From: Microbacterium sp. No. 7
GTDB taxonomy: Bacteria; Actinomycetota; Actinomycetes; Actinomycetales; Microbacteriaceae
Length of the DNA: 64,000 nucleotides
Reading direction: 5' to 3'
Assembly (NCBI RefSeq): GCF_001314225.1
Contig: NZ_CP012697.1
Span: forward strand, 4,278,001 to 4,342,000
Shown: positions 8,663 to 15,939 of the stretch, one piece after another
Layout: every line of letters starts with the position of its first letter
How positions within the stretch are numbered: the first letter of the stretch is position 1
Made by a program: the position numbers and the translations under genes
Notes under the pieces: model-generated
The model's input: the letters and a program-made list of their open reading frames with translations, nothing else
Told to the model about the DNA's origin: nothing
The model's database searches: none

Positions 8663-8856
8663 GAGTCAGGGCTCTCGCGGGCGGGCGGAGAGTTGCATGC
8701 CCTCGTTGGGCGGTCGGGAACTGGCGGGATGCCGACGATACCCGGTCGCGTGTGGAGCGTGCACGGGAAGTTGCAGCGTTGGGAGTGGGGCGGGAGAAGC
8801 GCCCGAAGGTCGTCATGATGCGGCCTGACGGGACGTGGAAGGCCCTACGGGAGTAG
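8659..8856 (+). CDS. Small hypothetical protein
   Basis: 65 residues starting at the GTG in a GTGA overlap (8659). Basic, Arg-rich, ends KALRE. It converges with and overlaps by 12 bases the HNH gene on the other strand. No domain is recognised. Confidence 0.5.
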   Translation: MRVRALAGGRRVACPRWAVGNWRDADDTRSRVERAREVAALGVGREKRPKVVMMRPDGTWKALRE

Positions 8857-9156
8857 GCCCGGGTGCCGGCGTTTAGTTGCAGTCCGGCGGCGTTTCTGAG
8901 CGGCCCTGCCGCCCTCCGCTGAGGACTTCACCCGGTGGTGGTACTCGCACAACGATTGCAGGTTTGACGGGGAATGGTCGTGGTTGCGTTGCTGGTTAAC
9001 ATGGTCGACCTGGTTCGCGTACGCCCCGCACTTCTGGCCCGTGTCGTATCGGATGTGTTGGCATCGGTGGCGGTCGCGTTTCAGGATCGCGGGGCGGATC
9101 ACGGTGTCCCAGTCGGGTGGGAGTTGCGACTTTCGTCGCGATGTTGACCATGCCAT
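8845..9156 (-). CDS. HNH endonuclease
   Basis: 103 residues. 'RPAILKRDRHRCQHI' leads into 'NQVDHVNQQRNHDHSPSNLQ' and 'LCEYHHRVKSS', the full HNH order with DH, N and HH in place and four zinc-type positions including CQ and LC. The tail is strongly basic. The start is the ATG that overlaps the stop of the 39-residue zinc protein upstream. Confidence 0.85.
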   Translation of the reverse strand: MAWSTSRRKSQLPPDWDTVIRPAILKRDRHRCQHIRYDTGQKCGAYANQVDHVNQQRNHDHSPSNLQSLCEYHHRVKSSAEGGRAAQKRRRTATKRRHPGLLP

Positions 9157-9275
9157 CAGTCGCAGTCCCGGCCCTCGTAGCGGCGGTCGCAGCAGAACAG
9201 GAGCGCGAGCTCGGAGTCGTAGGTGCGCCCGCAAGTTTCGCATTCGTACAGGCCGTCGTCGCGAACGTCAGGCAT
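9156..9275 (-). CDS. Tiny zinc-ribbon protein
   Basis: 39 residues (MPDVRDDGLYECETCG...). It has CETC early and a CC pair later, an arrangement that could hold one zinc. It ends in a TGATG overlap with the HNH gene and its start overlaps the end of the next zinc-type protein, so it sits in a coupled chain. It could be a DNA- or protein-binding adaptor; function unknown. Confidence 0.6.
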   Translation of the reverse strand: MPDVRDDGLYECETCGRTYDSELALLFCCDRRYEGRDCD

Positions 9276-9456
9276 CCTGGTGGGTCCAGACGTGCGCGTA
9301 CAGGTCGGTCATGTCGGGATCGCAGGCCAGTTCACACCGACCCGACTTCGTGTGGCTCTCGGGGAGGAGACGGCCTGTCACGTTGACCGGGACGACCGTG
9401 TCGCACGCCGGGCATTGCACGTGCACGGTACCGATCTGGACAATCTCAGTCGTCAT
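9268..9456 (-). CDS. Small zinc-finger-like protein
   Basis: 62 residues. 'CPACDT' near residue 15 and later single Cys residues (GRCELACD) plus His suggest a zinc ribbon. Overlaps both neighbours by a few bases. No known family is recognised. Confidence 0.6.
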   Translation of the reverse strand: MTTEIVQIGTVHVQCPACDTVVPVNVTGRLLPESHTKSGRCELACDPDMTDLYAHVWTHQDA

Positions 9457-9748
9457 CGTCGTCGTCCTCGTCGTTGTTGAGCATCGCCCATGTTGCGCGT
9501 TCCATGACGACGTTGAGGAACGCGGCGAGACCAGTTGCATCGGTCGTTGACGTTTGCGGACCCAACGCGTACTGCGCCCCGGTCACCCGGGGACGCATGG
9601 TGTCGTCGGTGGAGTCGATACGTGAGGTTGAGATCCCGAGAACCCACCCGGTGATCCACGTGCCGTCCTTCACATCACTGGTTGCACGGAGGTAGTCGTG
9701 GATTGCGTCGTCAAGCGCCTGCAGCGGATTCGCGTTCTCAGCAGCCAT
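9446..9748 (-). CDS. Hypothetical prophage protein with acidic tail
   Basis: 100 residues, ending in a run of Asp (NNDEDDDDDD). The N-terminal part is helical and the middle is probably beta. It belongs to the large class of conserved actinophage proteins without known function. The stop overlaps the next gene, and the start overlaps the previous stop (ATGA). Confidence 0.7.
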   Translation of the reverse strand: MAAENANPLQALDDAIHDYLRATSDVKDGTWITGWVLGISTSRIDSTDDTMRPRVTGAQYALGPQTSTTDATGLAAFLNVVMERATWAMLNNDEDDDDDD

Positions 9749-9867
9749 CAGCGCCTCTCCCGTGGGGTGTCACCGCGGGCGAACACCCAGACGAGGATGT
9801 TGCGCCCGTACCAGTGCCAGAGCACGGCGACGCTCAGGCCGATCGTGAGGCCGATTGCGACACGCAT
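9748..9867 (-). CDS. Small single-pass membrane protein
   Basis: 39 residues; residues 2-19 are hydrophobic (RVAIGLTIGLSVAVLWHW) and the tail is basic. GGGGTGCCT precedes the ATG and the stop overlaps the next start as ATGA, which supports real translation despite its size. Lies just downstream of the tRNA gene. Confidence 0.52.
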   Translation of the reverse strand: MRVAIGLTIGLSVAVLWHWYGRNILVWVFARGDTPRERR

Positions 9868-9897
9868 AGGCACCCCGGGCTCTCGAAGGGATTCTTG

Positions 9898-9969
9898 CTG
9901 GCGTGGAAGGATTCGAACCCTCGCGCATCGGATCAACAGTCCGCCGCTCTGCCACTGAGCTACACACCA
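9898..9969 (-). tRNA. Phage-carried tRNA-Asn (GTT)
   Basis: 72 bases without encoded CCA. Acceptor TGGTGTG pairs with CACGCCA, the D arm has GCTC/GAGC, the anticodon loop CTGTTGA gives GTT, and the T arm is GAGGG-TTCGAAT-CCTTC. Discriminator G fits tRNA-Asn. One weak pair closes the anticodon stem. Phage tRNAs can supplement codon supply. Confidence 0.9.
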
Positions 9970-10149
9970 AAGGGCCCGTGACGTGGGCTGGGCGGTGTCC
10001 ATGCACGCTGGACACGGCGATGTATGACCCCGCAGGAGAACGTGCGAGGTGTTTGTACGGCAGTAACAACCCATTGCCGTTGATGTGCGGCCCGATCGGT
10101 GGGCCTTCTACGACCCGGATATGCCGCTTGTCAGGCGACTACCGGGGAG

Positions 10150-10182
10150 AATGAGAAGAACCCCCGCGAGTTGCGGAGGTTC
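10150..10182 (-). terminator. Hairpin terminator after the early leftward genes
   Basis: GAACCCCCGC (10158-10167) and GCGGAGGTTC (10173-10182) form a ten-base stem with one mismatch and loop GAGTT; on the minus strand it is followed by TTCTCATTCTC. It lies downstream of the gene ending at 10240 and before the tRNA. The rest of 9970-10239 shows no gene. Confidence 0.55.
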
Positions 10183-10239
10183 GGAATGCTCGGGCATAGA
10201 TTCTCGATGCTCTACAAGCAGTATGCCACATGTTTCACT

Positions 10240-10437
10240 TCATCGGAGTCCTTGACCGCCGTGTGTCTTCTCGGTCTCGATCAAGTCGCCCAGGTGGAAA
10301 TACCGGATACGGTACGGGCGGATCGTCCGCACGCGACCGTCACGCACCCATCGGTAGATTGTCTCCCTCGACCGGCCGACCGCCGATATCGCTTCGTTGA
10401 GTTGCACCCAATCGCTTCTTGTTGGTTTCTCGGTCAC
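10240..10437 (-). CDS. Helix-turn-helix DNA-binding protein
   Basis: 65 residues, GTG start. 'AISAVGRSRETIYRWVRDGRV' is a MerR/excisionase-type helix-turn-helix followed by a beta wing 'RTIRPYRIRYFHLGDLIE'. It overlaps the C-terminal codons of the gene upstream by 98 bases in another frame. Last protein gene before the terminator; possibly an excisionase or late regulator. Confidence 0.72.
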   Translation of the reverse strand: MTEKPTRSDWVQLNEAISAVGRSRETIYRWVRDGRVRTIRPYRIRYFHLGDLIETEKTHGGQGLR

Positions 10438-10954
10438 GGTTCTCGCTTTCGATGAGGTGCGCGGCGAAGGTGAACATGTCCTCGTCCATGATCGCTCTGC
10501 AGGCTTTGTCGGAACAGCGGACGATAACGCGATCGCCGTCGAAACGCGGCGGGTGGTAGCGGAGGGTGAGCGCGTTGCACGCTTGGCAACGCATGTGGCG
10601 CACACGGTGCGGTCGGTCGGCGTGGGGCCACTTCGCTCGCGCTATCTCCGTTTCTCTCGTGAATTCCCACGCGACCCAAGCTCCGTACTCGTCGTTCACG
10701 GCGTCTTCGAGCTCGGGCCACTGGTTCAGTTCTTGGAGGAGGCGGGTGATCTCCTCCGCGGCGAGCCACGTCGGCGGGAGACCGATGTGCCCATCCTGGG
10801 AGGAGGTGACTTTCACGTCCACCTCGCCGGAACGGATGTAGCCGGCGACGCGGAGCCACGGGACGAGGGCACGGGCGTTGTTCACCGCGTTGCGGAGACG
10901 ATCGAACTGCTCGACCGTGTAGTAGCCGATGCCTTCGTGTGAATGATCCGTCAT
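10340..10954 (-). CDS. Hypothetical protein with zinc-ribbon segment
   Basis: 204 residues, start at the ATG preceded by AAGGGG. N-terminal half helical (EQFDRLRNAVNNARAL). The C-terminal half has 'MRCQACNALTLRYHPP' and 'VRCSDKACRAIM', four Cys in CxxC/CxxxxC spacing suited to one zinc. The last 30 residues overlap the next gene. Family not recognised. Confidence 0.68.
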   Translation of the reverse strand: MTDHSHEGIGYYTVEQFDRLRNAVNNARALVPWLRVAGYIRSGEVDVKVTSSQDGHIGLPPTWLAAEEITRLLQELNQWPELEDAVNDEYGAWVAWEFTRETEIARAKWPHADRPHRVRHMRCQACNALTLRYHPPRFDGDRVIVRCSDKACRAIMDEDMFTFAAHLIESENRDRETNKKRLGATQRSDIGGRPVEGDNLPMGA

Positions 10955-11017
10955 GGCTGGCCCCTTATCTGTCCACGGGAGGATCCGTGGAGGTATCGAC
11001 GGCGTCAAGAAGTTCGC

Positions 11018-11413
11018 TCACTGGTGGGGCCTCCGTTCATCAGGTGGGTCCGGGGTGGTCGACGCCCCGAGCGCCGGGCGGTCACGAACCGAACCTCCGG
11101 GGGTCGGGTGCTCATCACAAGCCTCGTCGGTGAGGGACATCTCGCGACCGCAGCGCGGACACGACGCACCCCGGAACGGATCAGCGGAACCGCCCGTGCT
11201 CTCGTACACGGTGATCACGTCGCCGTGTACGATGTCGCACTGCTCGGTGTAGACATCCCGGTTGCAGTGCTCGCAGATGCCTTCGCCGCAGTTCACACAG
11301 AACGGGCCGTTGTGGTAGCCCTCCTCCCATGCCCAGGTGTCGACGTGACCGTTCTTGTCGGTCTCGAAGACGTGCCCGCCGGGGACGAGCATGCGGGGCG
11401 GGTACTCAGCCAT
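11018..11413 (-). CDS. Hypothetical zinc-binding protein
   Basis: 131 residues (MAEYPPRMLVPGGHV). Three Cys pairs: 'CVNCGEGICEHC' and 'CPRCGRE', enough for two zincs. The C terminus is Pro/Arg-rich and disordered. The start overlaps the previous gene's end by eight bases. A nucleic-acid-binding role is plausible only by analogy. Confidence 0.65.
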   Translation of the reverse strand: MAEYPPRMLVPGGHVFETDKNGHVDTWAWEEGYHNGPFCVNCGEGICEHCNRDVYTEQCDIVHGDVITVYESTGGSADPFRGASCPRCGREMSLTDEACDEHPTPGGSVRDRPALGASTTPDPPDERRPHQ

Positions 11414-11828
11414 CTTCGGCCCTTGCTCGGAGCCATCGGCTGGTCGGCGTCGATAGGACACCTGCGAGGTGCTCGTATCCCTCGGCCTTGTGTCTTTCGG
11501 CGAAAGCGCGTAGTAGGTCGCGGTCGTGCTGGGCGAGCCATCGGTCGAACTCGGCCTCACGCTGTTCGGCTTCCGCCGGTGAAGCAAGGTAGACCGAACC
11601 CCAGGCGTAATCGCTCCGCACATCCTCCGTCGTCGGGGTCTCCGGGCTCACTGCGCGGACGATCGTTCCTTCGTCCGGCGCAGCTGTCAGCTGGGCGTCG
11701 CGCTCGGCGAGCCACTTGTCGAACGGTGCCGCCAACTCCTTCTCGGAGAAGAACGGCTGATACATCCGCCGGCCGATGATGTACCACTCGCGCACATCGG
11801 ACACGTCGGGTTCTCCACGCTCACACAT
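11406..11828 (-). CDS. Hypothetical prophage protein
   Basis: 140 residues from the ATG with GGAGGTGAGAGCA upstream. Two similar helical units, 'FDKWLAERDAQL' and 'FDRWLAQHDRDL', repeat the same motif about 50 residues apart, suggesting an internal duplication. No known domain. The start lies inside the overlap with the end of the frame ending at 11821. Confidence 0.68.
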   Translation of the reverse strand: MCERGEPDVSDVREWYIIGRRMYQPFFSEKELAAPFDKWLAERDAQLTAAPDEGTIVRAVSPETPTTEDVRSDYAWGSVYLASPAEAEQREAEFDRWLAQHDRDLLRAFAERHKAEGYEHLAGVLSTPTSRWLRARAEDG

Positions 11829-12160
11829 TGCTCTCACCTCCGAGGGCTGCTTCGAGAACAGCACGGACCCTCGCGCGGCATCGGCGCGCTGTCACGACGT
11901 CCTCCGCGAGAATGCGGTCCCACTCGCCCGCGGCGTGGCCCGGATAGTACTCGTAGTCGCGACGGGAAGCTCGCTCGACCATCGCGTCGTCAATGACCGG
12001 CACCTTGGCCTCCGCGACGTCCGCGGGCTCGTCTTCCACGATGTCGAGACGCACCAGATCGTCAGGGAGTATGAGCGCGACGTCCAGCTCCTCCCAGGAG
12101 CCGGTGATGTCGGTGTTCCAGATCCCTTCCGCAGTCCACTCGAAGATGGGGCACCTGCAT
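11821..12160 (-). pseudogene. Out-of-frame coding segment continuing from the Dam gene
   Basis: About 110 residues in a different frame from the Dam methyltransferase (CPIFEWTAEGIWNT ... LGGESNV). Codon use is typical of the phage (G or C at third positions) and the stop overlaps the next gene's start, so this stretch was a real C-terminal coding part. No good start codon lies close to its beginning. It is either the shifted tail of the Dam gene or the rest of a second gene fused by a deletion. Confidence 0.55.
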
Positions 12161-12557
12161 TCGCGGCAGCCCGACGCCCGTCCGGGTAGTGGAAGTGCAA
12201 GCGACCATGCAGGAAAAGCACCGCTGTCGCTCGCCGCCACACCGTCTCCACGAACCCGCGCGTCTCGGTGCGCGCGAAGATCAGCGCGATACCGTCGCCA
12301 TGATTCGCAAGCTTGCCCAGCCACTTCCACGCGGCGAACGAATATGGCGGATTCAGCCAGACGCTTCCCGACCATTCCGCCGTGAGCCCATCCTCCGGCA
12401 GCTCAATGTGTCGCTTCGCCGTATCCCACGGACGCGGCGACGGCGCGGCACAGGGGTCCAGGTCGAACGGCCCCAGTGCGTCGATGATGTGGCGTGGTGT
12501 CAGCCAGGTCACGGACTTCGCGCGCGCCGATTGGTGCGACCCCATCGCGCGCGTCAT
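11892..12557 (-). CDS. Phage DNA N-6-adenine methyltransferase (Dam type), frame broken
   Basis: Start ATG preceded by GGGAGGCGATCG. The product adds a methyl group to adenine in phage DNA. 'FDLDPCAAP' and the catalytic 'WLNPPYSF' (an NPPY motif) are intact, followed by 'ALIFARTETRGF' and 'FLHGRLHFHYPDG', as in phage Dam proteins. After 'NAGAPS' at about 12,150 the frame turns into low-quality Ser/Arg-rich sequence to the stop at 11892, while the other frame looks coding. The natural C-terminal block is lost. The catalytic core may still be made. Confidence 0.72.
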   Translation of the reverse strand: MTRAMGSHQSARAKSVTWLTPRHIIDALGPFDLDPCAAPSPRPWDTAKRHIELPEDGLTAEWSGSVWLNPPYSFAAWKWLGKLANHGDGIALIFARTETRGFVETVWRRATAVLFLHGRLHFHYPDGRRAAANAGAPSSSGLRKGSGTPTSPAPGRSWTSRSYSLTIWCVSTSWKTSPRTSRRPRCRSLTTRWSSELPVATTSTIRATPRASGTAFSRRTS

Positions 12558-12931
12558 CGATCGCCTCCCTTGATCTGCTTGTGGTCCAGGAGGCATACGC
12601 CGGACACCGCCGTGCACCCGTGGTCGCAGATGGCGCCTGTGGGGTGGAGTGCCTGCGGGGTAGAGCGCCCGTGATGAAACCCCTCTTCGTACCCGGCCTC
12701 GTAGTCGCGTCGCAGTTCTACGAGATCCCGCAGCCCCACCGACGGCAGGTCAAGGCGCCATAGCGCGCCCACGACCAGCTTGACGACCGCGGCGGGGATG
12801 TCATCGACACCGACTGTCTTCGCAGCCTGGTCGATCTCGTCGGCCGCGCGGCGGAGGTCTGAAGCGACCTTCTGCGCCGCTGTCCTCACCCGGCGCTCCG
12901 CGAACTCGCTGGCCTTGGCACGGGCACTCAT
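12554..12931 (-). CDS. Hypothetical prophage protein
   Basis: 125 residues. The first 45 residues are helical and basic (RRVRTAAQKVASDLRRAADEI); the end has CDHGC and a later Cys plus His (CLLDHK), a possible zinc site. Both ends overlap neighbours by four bases. Function unknown. Confidence 0.68.
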   Translation of the reverse strand: MSARAKASEFAERRVRTAAQKVASDLRRAADEIDQAAKTVGVDDIPAAVVKLVVGALWRLDLPSVGLRDLVELRRDYEAGYEEGFHHGRSTPQALHPTGAICDHGCTAVSGVCLLDHKQIKGGDR

Positions 12932-13230
12932 CGGCTCCTCCTCAGGTCATCGGCCGCGCCCTGCGCGCTCTCGCGGACCCGCTTCCGAGCGGCGTCCAGA
13001 TCGAACAGCGGTCGCGCGTCCATGTAGGCGCGCAGCGGGCGGGACAGCAGGTCGTACTGCGTCCACTCGGCACCCGGCGGCGGGTCGATGATGGAACAGC
13101 CCCGTGTCATGACCTGCCCGCCGTAGCCGCCCCGCCAGCCCGCGGTGCTCCCGTATGTCGGGTGCGCGTCATAAAGCAGCAGAGCGAGTGCTCCCGCGAG
13201 GTCTTCGGCCAGTTCCCGCTCAGTCGGCAT
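12928..13230 (-). CDS. Hypothetical prophage protein
   Basis: 100 residues. A short N-terminal helix (RELAEDLAGALALLLYDA), a Gly-rich middle, and a basic C terminus. No domain recognised. Overlaps both neighbours, consistent with a single transcript. Confidence 0.65.
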   Translation of the reverse strand: MPTERELAEDLAGALALLLYDAHPTYGSTAGWRGGYGGQVMTRGCSIIDPPPGAEWTQYDLLSRPLRAYMDARPLFDLDAARKRVRESAQGAADDLRRSR

Positions 13231-13792
13231 TGCCCGCTCCCTTCTTCGCCGCGTGGTAGCGTTTCGCGCCCCACAGGATCGCGTGGCACGCGAGCAGGAA
13301 GTGAAAGTCGAAGTCCTTCCACGACTCCACGTCCTCGTAGTCCCATTGGATGTTGAAGTCGTCCAGAACCGTGACGGCCTCTTCCACGCTGTCGACCTCC
13401 GACTCGGCCGACTGCGGCAGATATCGCTGGGGGTCTCCGCGAAGCCAGGCCGCCCACTTCTCCCGCGAGAACACCCTCACGTTCCGCGCGCCGCGGTCCA
13501 GCTTCTCCGCCCAGTAGTCGGGCTTGATCCATCCCGGCGCCTGGTTTTGGTCGAACCACGTGAGCATGTCCCGCTCACGGGTGAAGATGAACCCCTCGCC
13601 GATGTCGCCGCGGATCGCGAGCGATCCTGGCCACGTGATGATGTCCCAGTGGTAGATGCCCGTGCCGGGCTTCTGGAACCGCAGGTGCCGGTAGAGACCG
13701 TCCTCATGGAGGATCTGCATTTCGTGCTCTTCCGTCTCTGCCAGCAGCACCCTGTACACGTCGGGGTAGTGGTAGGGCTTGAGGTCAGGCAT
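13220..13792 (-). CDS. Conserved actinophage hypothetical protein
   Basis: 190 residues, Trp- and Tyr-rich, mixed alpha/beta (GTGIYHWDIITWPGSLAIRGD, then FTRERDMLTWF). Proteins of this appearance recur in actinophages without known function. No catalytic motif or membrane segment is seen. Its stop lies inside the start of the next gene. Confidence 0.72.
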   Translation of the reverse strand: MPDLKPYHYPDVYRVLLAETEEHEMQILHEDGLYRHLRFQKPGTGIYHWDIITWPGSLAIRGDIGEGFIFTRERDMLTWFDQNQAPGWIKPDYWAEKLDRGARNVRVFSREKWAAWLRGDPQRYLPQSAESEVDSVEEAVTVLDDFNIQWDYEDVESWKDFDFHFLLACHAILWGAKRYHAAKKGAGNAD

Positions 13793-13983
13793 CAGCCCTC
13801 TCCTACCTGTTCTCCGTAGTAGTCCGTGATCTCGTCAGAGGTCGGCTCGCGCGTACTCCGCACGTCGTAAGCGCTGTCGTCCTCCATGCGCTCGGTCGCC
13901 ACCACCTCATCGCCATCCCAGTAGACGTACTCGGTGTACTGCATGATGGTCTCTTCGACGCGCTTACCCTCAAACTCAGGCAT
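13792..13983 (-). CDS. Small acidic hypothetical protein
   Basis: 63 residues from the ATG at 13983 (MPEFEGKRVEE). Strongly acidic with several Tyr. A TTG three bases upstream is a possible but less likely start. Overlaps the next gene by eight bases. Confidence 0.6.
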   Translation of the reverse strand: MPEFEGKRVEETIMQYTEYVYWDGDEVVATERMEDDSAYDVRSTREPTSDEITDYYGEQVGEG

Positions 13984-14137
13984 CAATCCGCCCCTCCGCC
14001 ACCAGCGCGGCCCAGAGCGCGCCGGAGAGAAACGCCTCTTCCACGTCCTCGATCTCGCCCTCCGCCGCGATCTCCGCAGCCCTGTCGGTCGCGGCGTCCT
14101 CGAAGCCCTTCGGGCGCTTCCATGCGTTCTCGTCCAT
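13976..14137 (-). CDS. Small acidic hypothetical protein
   Basis: 53 residues (MDENAWKRPKGFEDAATDR...), helical and rich in Glu and Ala. AAGGAGAGGAC gives a strong ribosome site. The stop overlaps the next start region. A longer Arg/Gly-rich frame over the same DNA is the shadow. Confidence 0.6.
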   Translation of the reverse strand: MDENAWKRPKGFEDAATDRAAEIAAEGEIEDVEEAFLSGALWAALVAEGRIDA

Positions 14138-14271
14138 CAGTCCTCTCCTTCCTCATCCCACGCAGGGCACTCCACGCACGCACTGCACGGCGGCGCGATG
14201 TGGCATGAGCAGTCGTGATCCGGTGCCTCGGGCTTACAGGAGAAGTGATCCGCCGCGTAGTGCTCTGCCAT
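14137..14271 (-). CDS. Small Cys-rich protein
   Basis: 44 residues with seven Cys (SCK, CSCH, CSACVEC) and three His, enough to bind one or two zincs. Start ATG at 14271 overlaps the next upstream stop, and its own TGA overlaps the following ATG. Function unknown. Confidence 0.58.
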   Translation of the reverse strand: MAEHYAADHFSCKPEAPDHDCSCHIAPPCSACVECPAWDEEGED

Positions 14272-14564
14272 CAACTCTCCCCTTCCAGGCGCACCAGCAG
14301 CTCCCGCAGGAACCAGATGACCGCCCCCTTGTCGTACGCGCCGGGATCGACGGTGATGTGGTCAGCGATGTACTGGAGCTGCATAAGGCCGTTTGCATCC
14401 CCCGTCCAGAGCCCCTGCGCGAGGGCATCCAGTAGCTCCGCCTGCTCGCTGTCGAGCCCTTCCGCGAGCAGAGCTCCGAGCGTCGCCCAGTCGTACTCCG
14501 CATCCACGACGACGCGGGCTTGCACGCCGGGGATGTGGATGAGGTTCGTGATCGTGTCGCTCAT
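14271..14564 (-). CDS. Hypothetical prophage protein
   Basis: 97 residues, hydrophobic/acidic helical protein (LGALLAEGLDSEQAELLDALAQGL). No recognised domain. Four-base overlaps with both neighbours. Confidence 0.63.
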   Translation of the reverse strand: MSDTITNLIHIPGVQARVVVDAEYDWATLGALLAEGLDSEQAELLDALAQGLWTGDANGLMQLQYIADHITVDPGAYDKGAVIWFLRELLVRLEGES

Positions 14565-14899
14565 GACAGCCCCAGCGCTTCCCGGATCTCAGGGCGGATT
14601 TCATAGTGCTCGTCATCGGGGCTCGTCTGGACGGTGGTCACGAGAGCCCCGTAAAGGGCATCGCCGACAAGCAGATACCCAGCTTCCTCGCTGTCGATGA
14701 AGTCACTCTGCCCTACGCGAGTCAGCGCGATGAGATTCGCGATGCGCTGCTGTTCCACGAGTGCGAGTAGCGCGTGCGCCTGCGCTTCCTGGATTGCGAG
14801 TGCGGCGGCGGGGTTCGTCTCGTCTTCGTTGGACGGGATCTGCCTCGCCAGGTCCAGGAATCCCCGCGCCTCCTGCGCATGGTCGATACGGTCGCTCAC
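14561..14899 (-). CDS. Hypothetical prophage protein
   Basis: 112 residues from a GTG in a GTGA overlap. Mostly helical (HAQEARGFLDLARQI; ALLALVEQQRIANLIAL). The longer open frame upstream covers the next gene in another frame and is not believed. Function unknown. Confidence 0.62.
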   Translation of the reverse strand: MSDRIDHAQEARGFLDLARQIPSNEDETNPAAALAIQEAQAHALLALVEQQRIANLIALTRVGQSDFIDSEEAGYLLVGDALYGALVTTVQTSPDDEHYEIRPEIREALGLS

Positions 14900-15096
14900 T
14901 TCACGTCCTCCACCAGTTCGCAGTCCCGCCGGATGTTTGAGCCCCAGCACCAGCCGTCGCCCGTGTAGTCGACGCCGTTCCACCGCCAGTCGTCCACCGG
15001 CTTCCCGGCGTGCGTGTTCTGCCGGGTGATGCGGATCAACCGGCCGTTCCGCTTCCTTCTCCAGACCTGACCGACCCGGATCTCCTGGTCGGTCAC
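14896..15096 (-). CDS. Small beta-rich hypothetical protein
   Basis: 66 residues with basic and aromatic beta-type sequence (GQVWRRKRNGRLIRI; WRWNGVDYTGDGWCWG). It resembles small SH3-like folds in composition, but that is only an impression. Overlaps the lipoprotein gene start by four bases. Confidence 0.6.
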   Translation of the reverse strand: MTDQEIRVGQVWRRKRNGRLIRITRQNTHAGKPVDDWRWNGVDYTGDGWCWGSNIRRDCELVEDVK

Positions 15097-15521
15097 TGCT
15101 CCCCCGCCTCCAGGTCAAACTCGGGGAAGATGCTCTCCGGCTTAATGATGATCTTTCGGTGGTACAGGCTGACGTCTTTCGACTCCAGCTGCTCGGTGAT
15201 GTACGTCACGTTGTCGCTGAGGCCGAGGAAGTCCTTCGTGTACTGGTCCGGCCCCTGTTTGCAGGTCACCTCCAGCGCCCCCGCGAGCCCGGAGTCCGCC
15301 GTCTCAACGGAGCAGTATCCCTCCACGGTGAGCATGATCTCGTTCGTGATCCCGTTGATGAAGGTGATGCGGCGTTCGATGTTGAACTGCTCGGCCTCCC
15401 GCGACAGGTTGTACGACGCAGTGTCGGCGTCGCTCGTACAGCCCGCCAGCGCCAGAGCGCCCGCGAGGGCGACTGTCGTGATGATGCTCTTCTTCTTCGC
15501 GTTGCTCTTGCGGTCGCTCAT
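15093..15521 (-). CDS. Prophage beta-sandwich-type lipoprotein
   Basis: 142 residues. The signal peptide (KKKSIITTVALAGALALAGC) ends in a lipobox with Cys28, so the mature protein should be lipid-anchored outside the membrane. The remainder has the pattern 'NIERRITFINGITNEIMLTVEGYCSVE ... LEVTCK', seen in actinophage proteins annotated as beta-sandwich lipoproteins, with a likely disulfide between the two later Cys. It could act in superinfection exclusion, but that is inference. Next to a Tat-exported protein. Confidence 0.78.
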   Translation of the reverse strand: MSDRKSNAKKKSIITTVALAGALALAGCTSDADTASYNLSREAEQFNIERRITFINGITNEIMLTVEGYCSVETADSGLAGALEVTCKQGPDQYTKDFLGLSDNVTYITEQLESKDVSLYHRKIIIKPESIFPEFDLEAGEQ

Positions 15522-15522
15522 A

Positions 15523-15900
15523 TCAGCACTCGATCCCGTAGTGGTCATTGAAGCCGTGGACCTGAATCCACGCGGGGCGGGCGCGGAGCGGCACCGCCCA
15601 GGCGGTCTCGCCGCGTGCGGGCGCGCTCCCGTAGTTCGTCCCGAAGCTCTGCGCCGAGCCGTCCACGTAACGGACGTTGATCTCGTAGATGTCGGGTGCA
15701 GCGTCGAAAGCGACCGTGATCCGGTCGTCCTCGACGTAGTAGCGGCCGTTGTTGCCGCCCGTGCCGCCGCACACCGCGGGCTCCGTGGCGGGGACGCTCG
15801 TCGCAGCGGCGACGGGTGCCGTGACCGCTGCTGCAATCACGGGCATCGCCCACGCGGCACCCTTCAGGATGGTGCGGCGTGACGCACGATTCTTATGCAT
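15523..15900 (-). CDS. Secreted protein with twin-arginine signal
   Basis: 125 residues from the ATG at 15900, which has AGAAGGG seven bases upstream; an in-frame ATG at 15936 is possible. 'ASRRTILKGAAWAMPVIAAAV' is a twin-arginine (Tat) signal with an Ala-type cleavage site, so the protein should be exported folded. The mature part is about 85 residues, beta-rich, with two Cys. No catalytic motif. Unusual within a replication region. Confidence 0.7.
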   Translation of the reverse strand: MHKNRASRRTILKGAAWAMPVIAAAVTAPVAAATSVPATEPAVCGGTGGNNGRYYVEDDRITVAFDAAPDIYEINVRYVDGSAQSFGTNYGSAPARGETAWAVPLRARPAWIQVHGFNDHYGIEC

Positions 15901-15939
15901 ACCTGACCCTTCTGGTGGTTGCTTTCCGGTACTCATCGG

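Noticed and set aside
7390..9700. Frequent GTTGCA words across the rightward genes
   Set aside because: They fall in and out of genes with no fixed spacing or frame and look like local word preference; no site could be defined.
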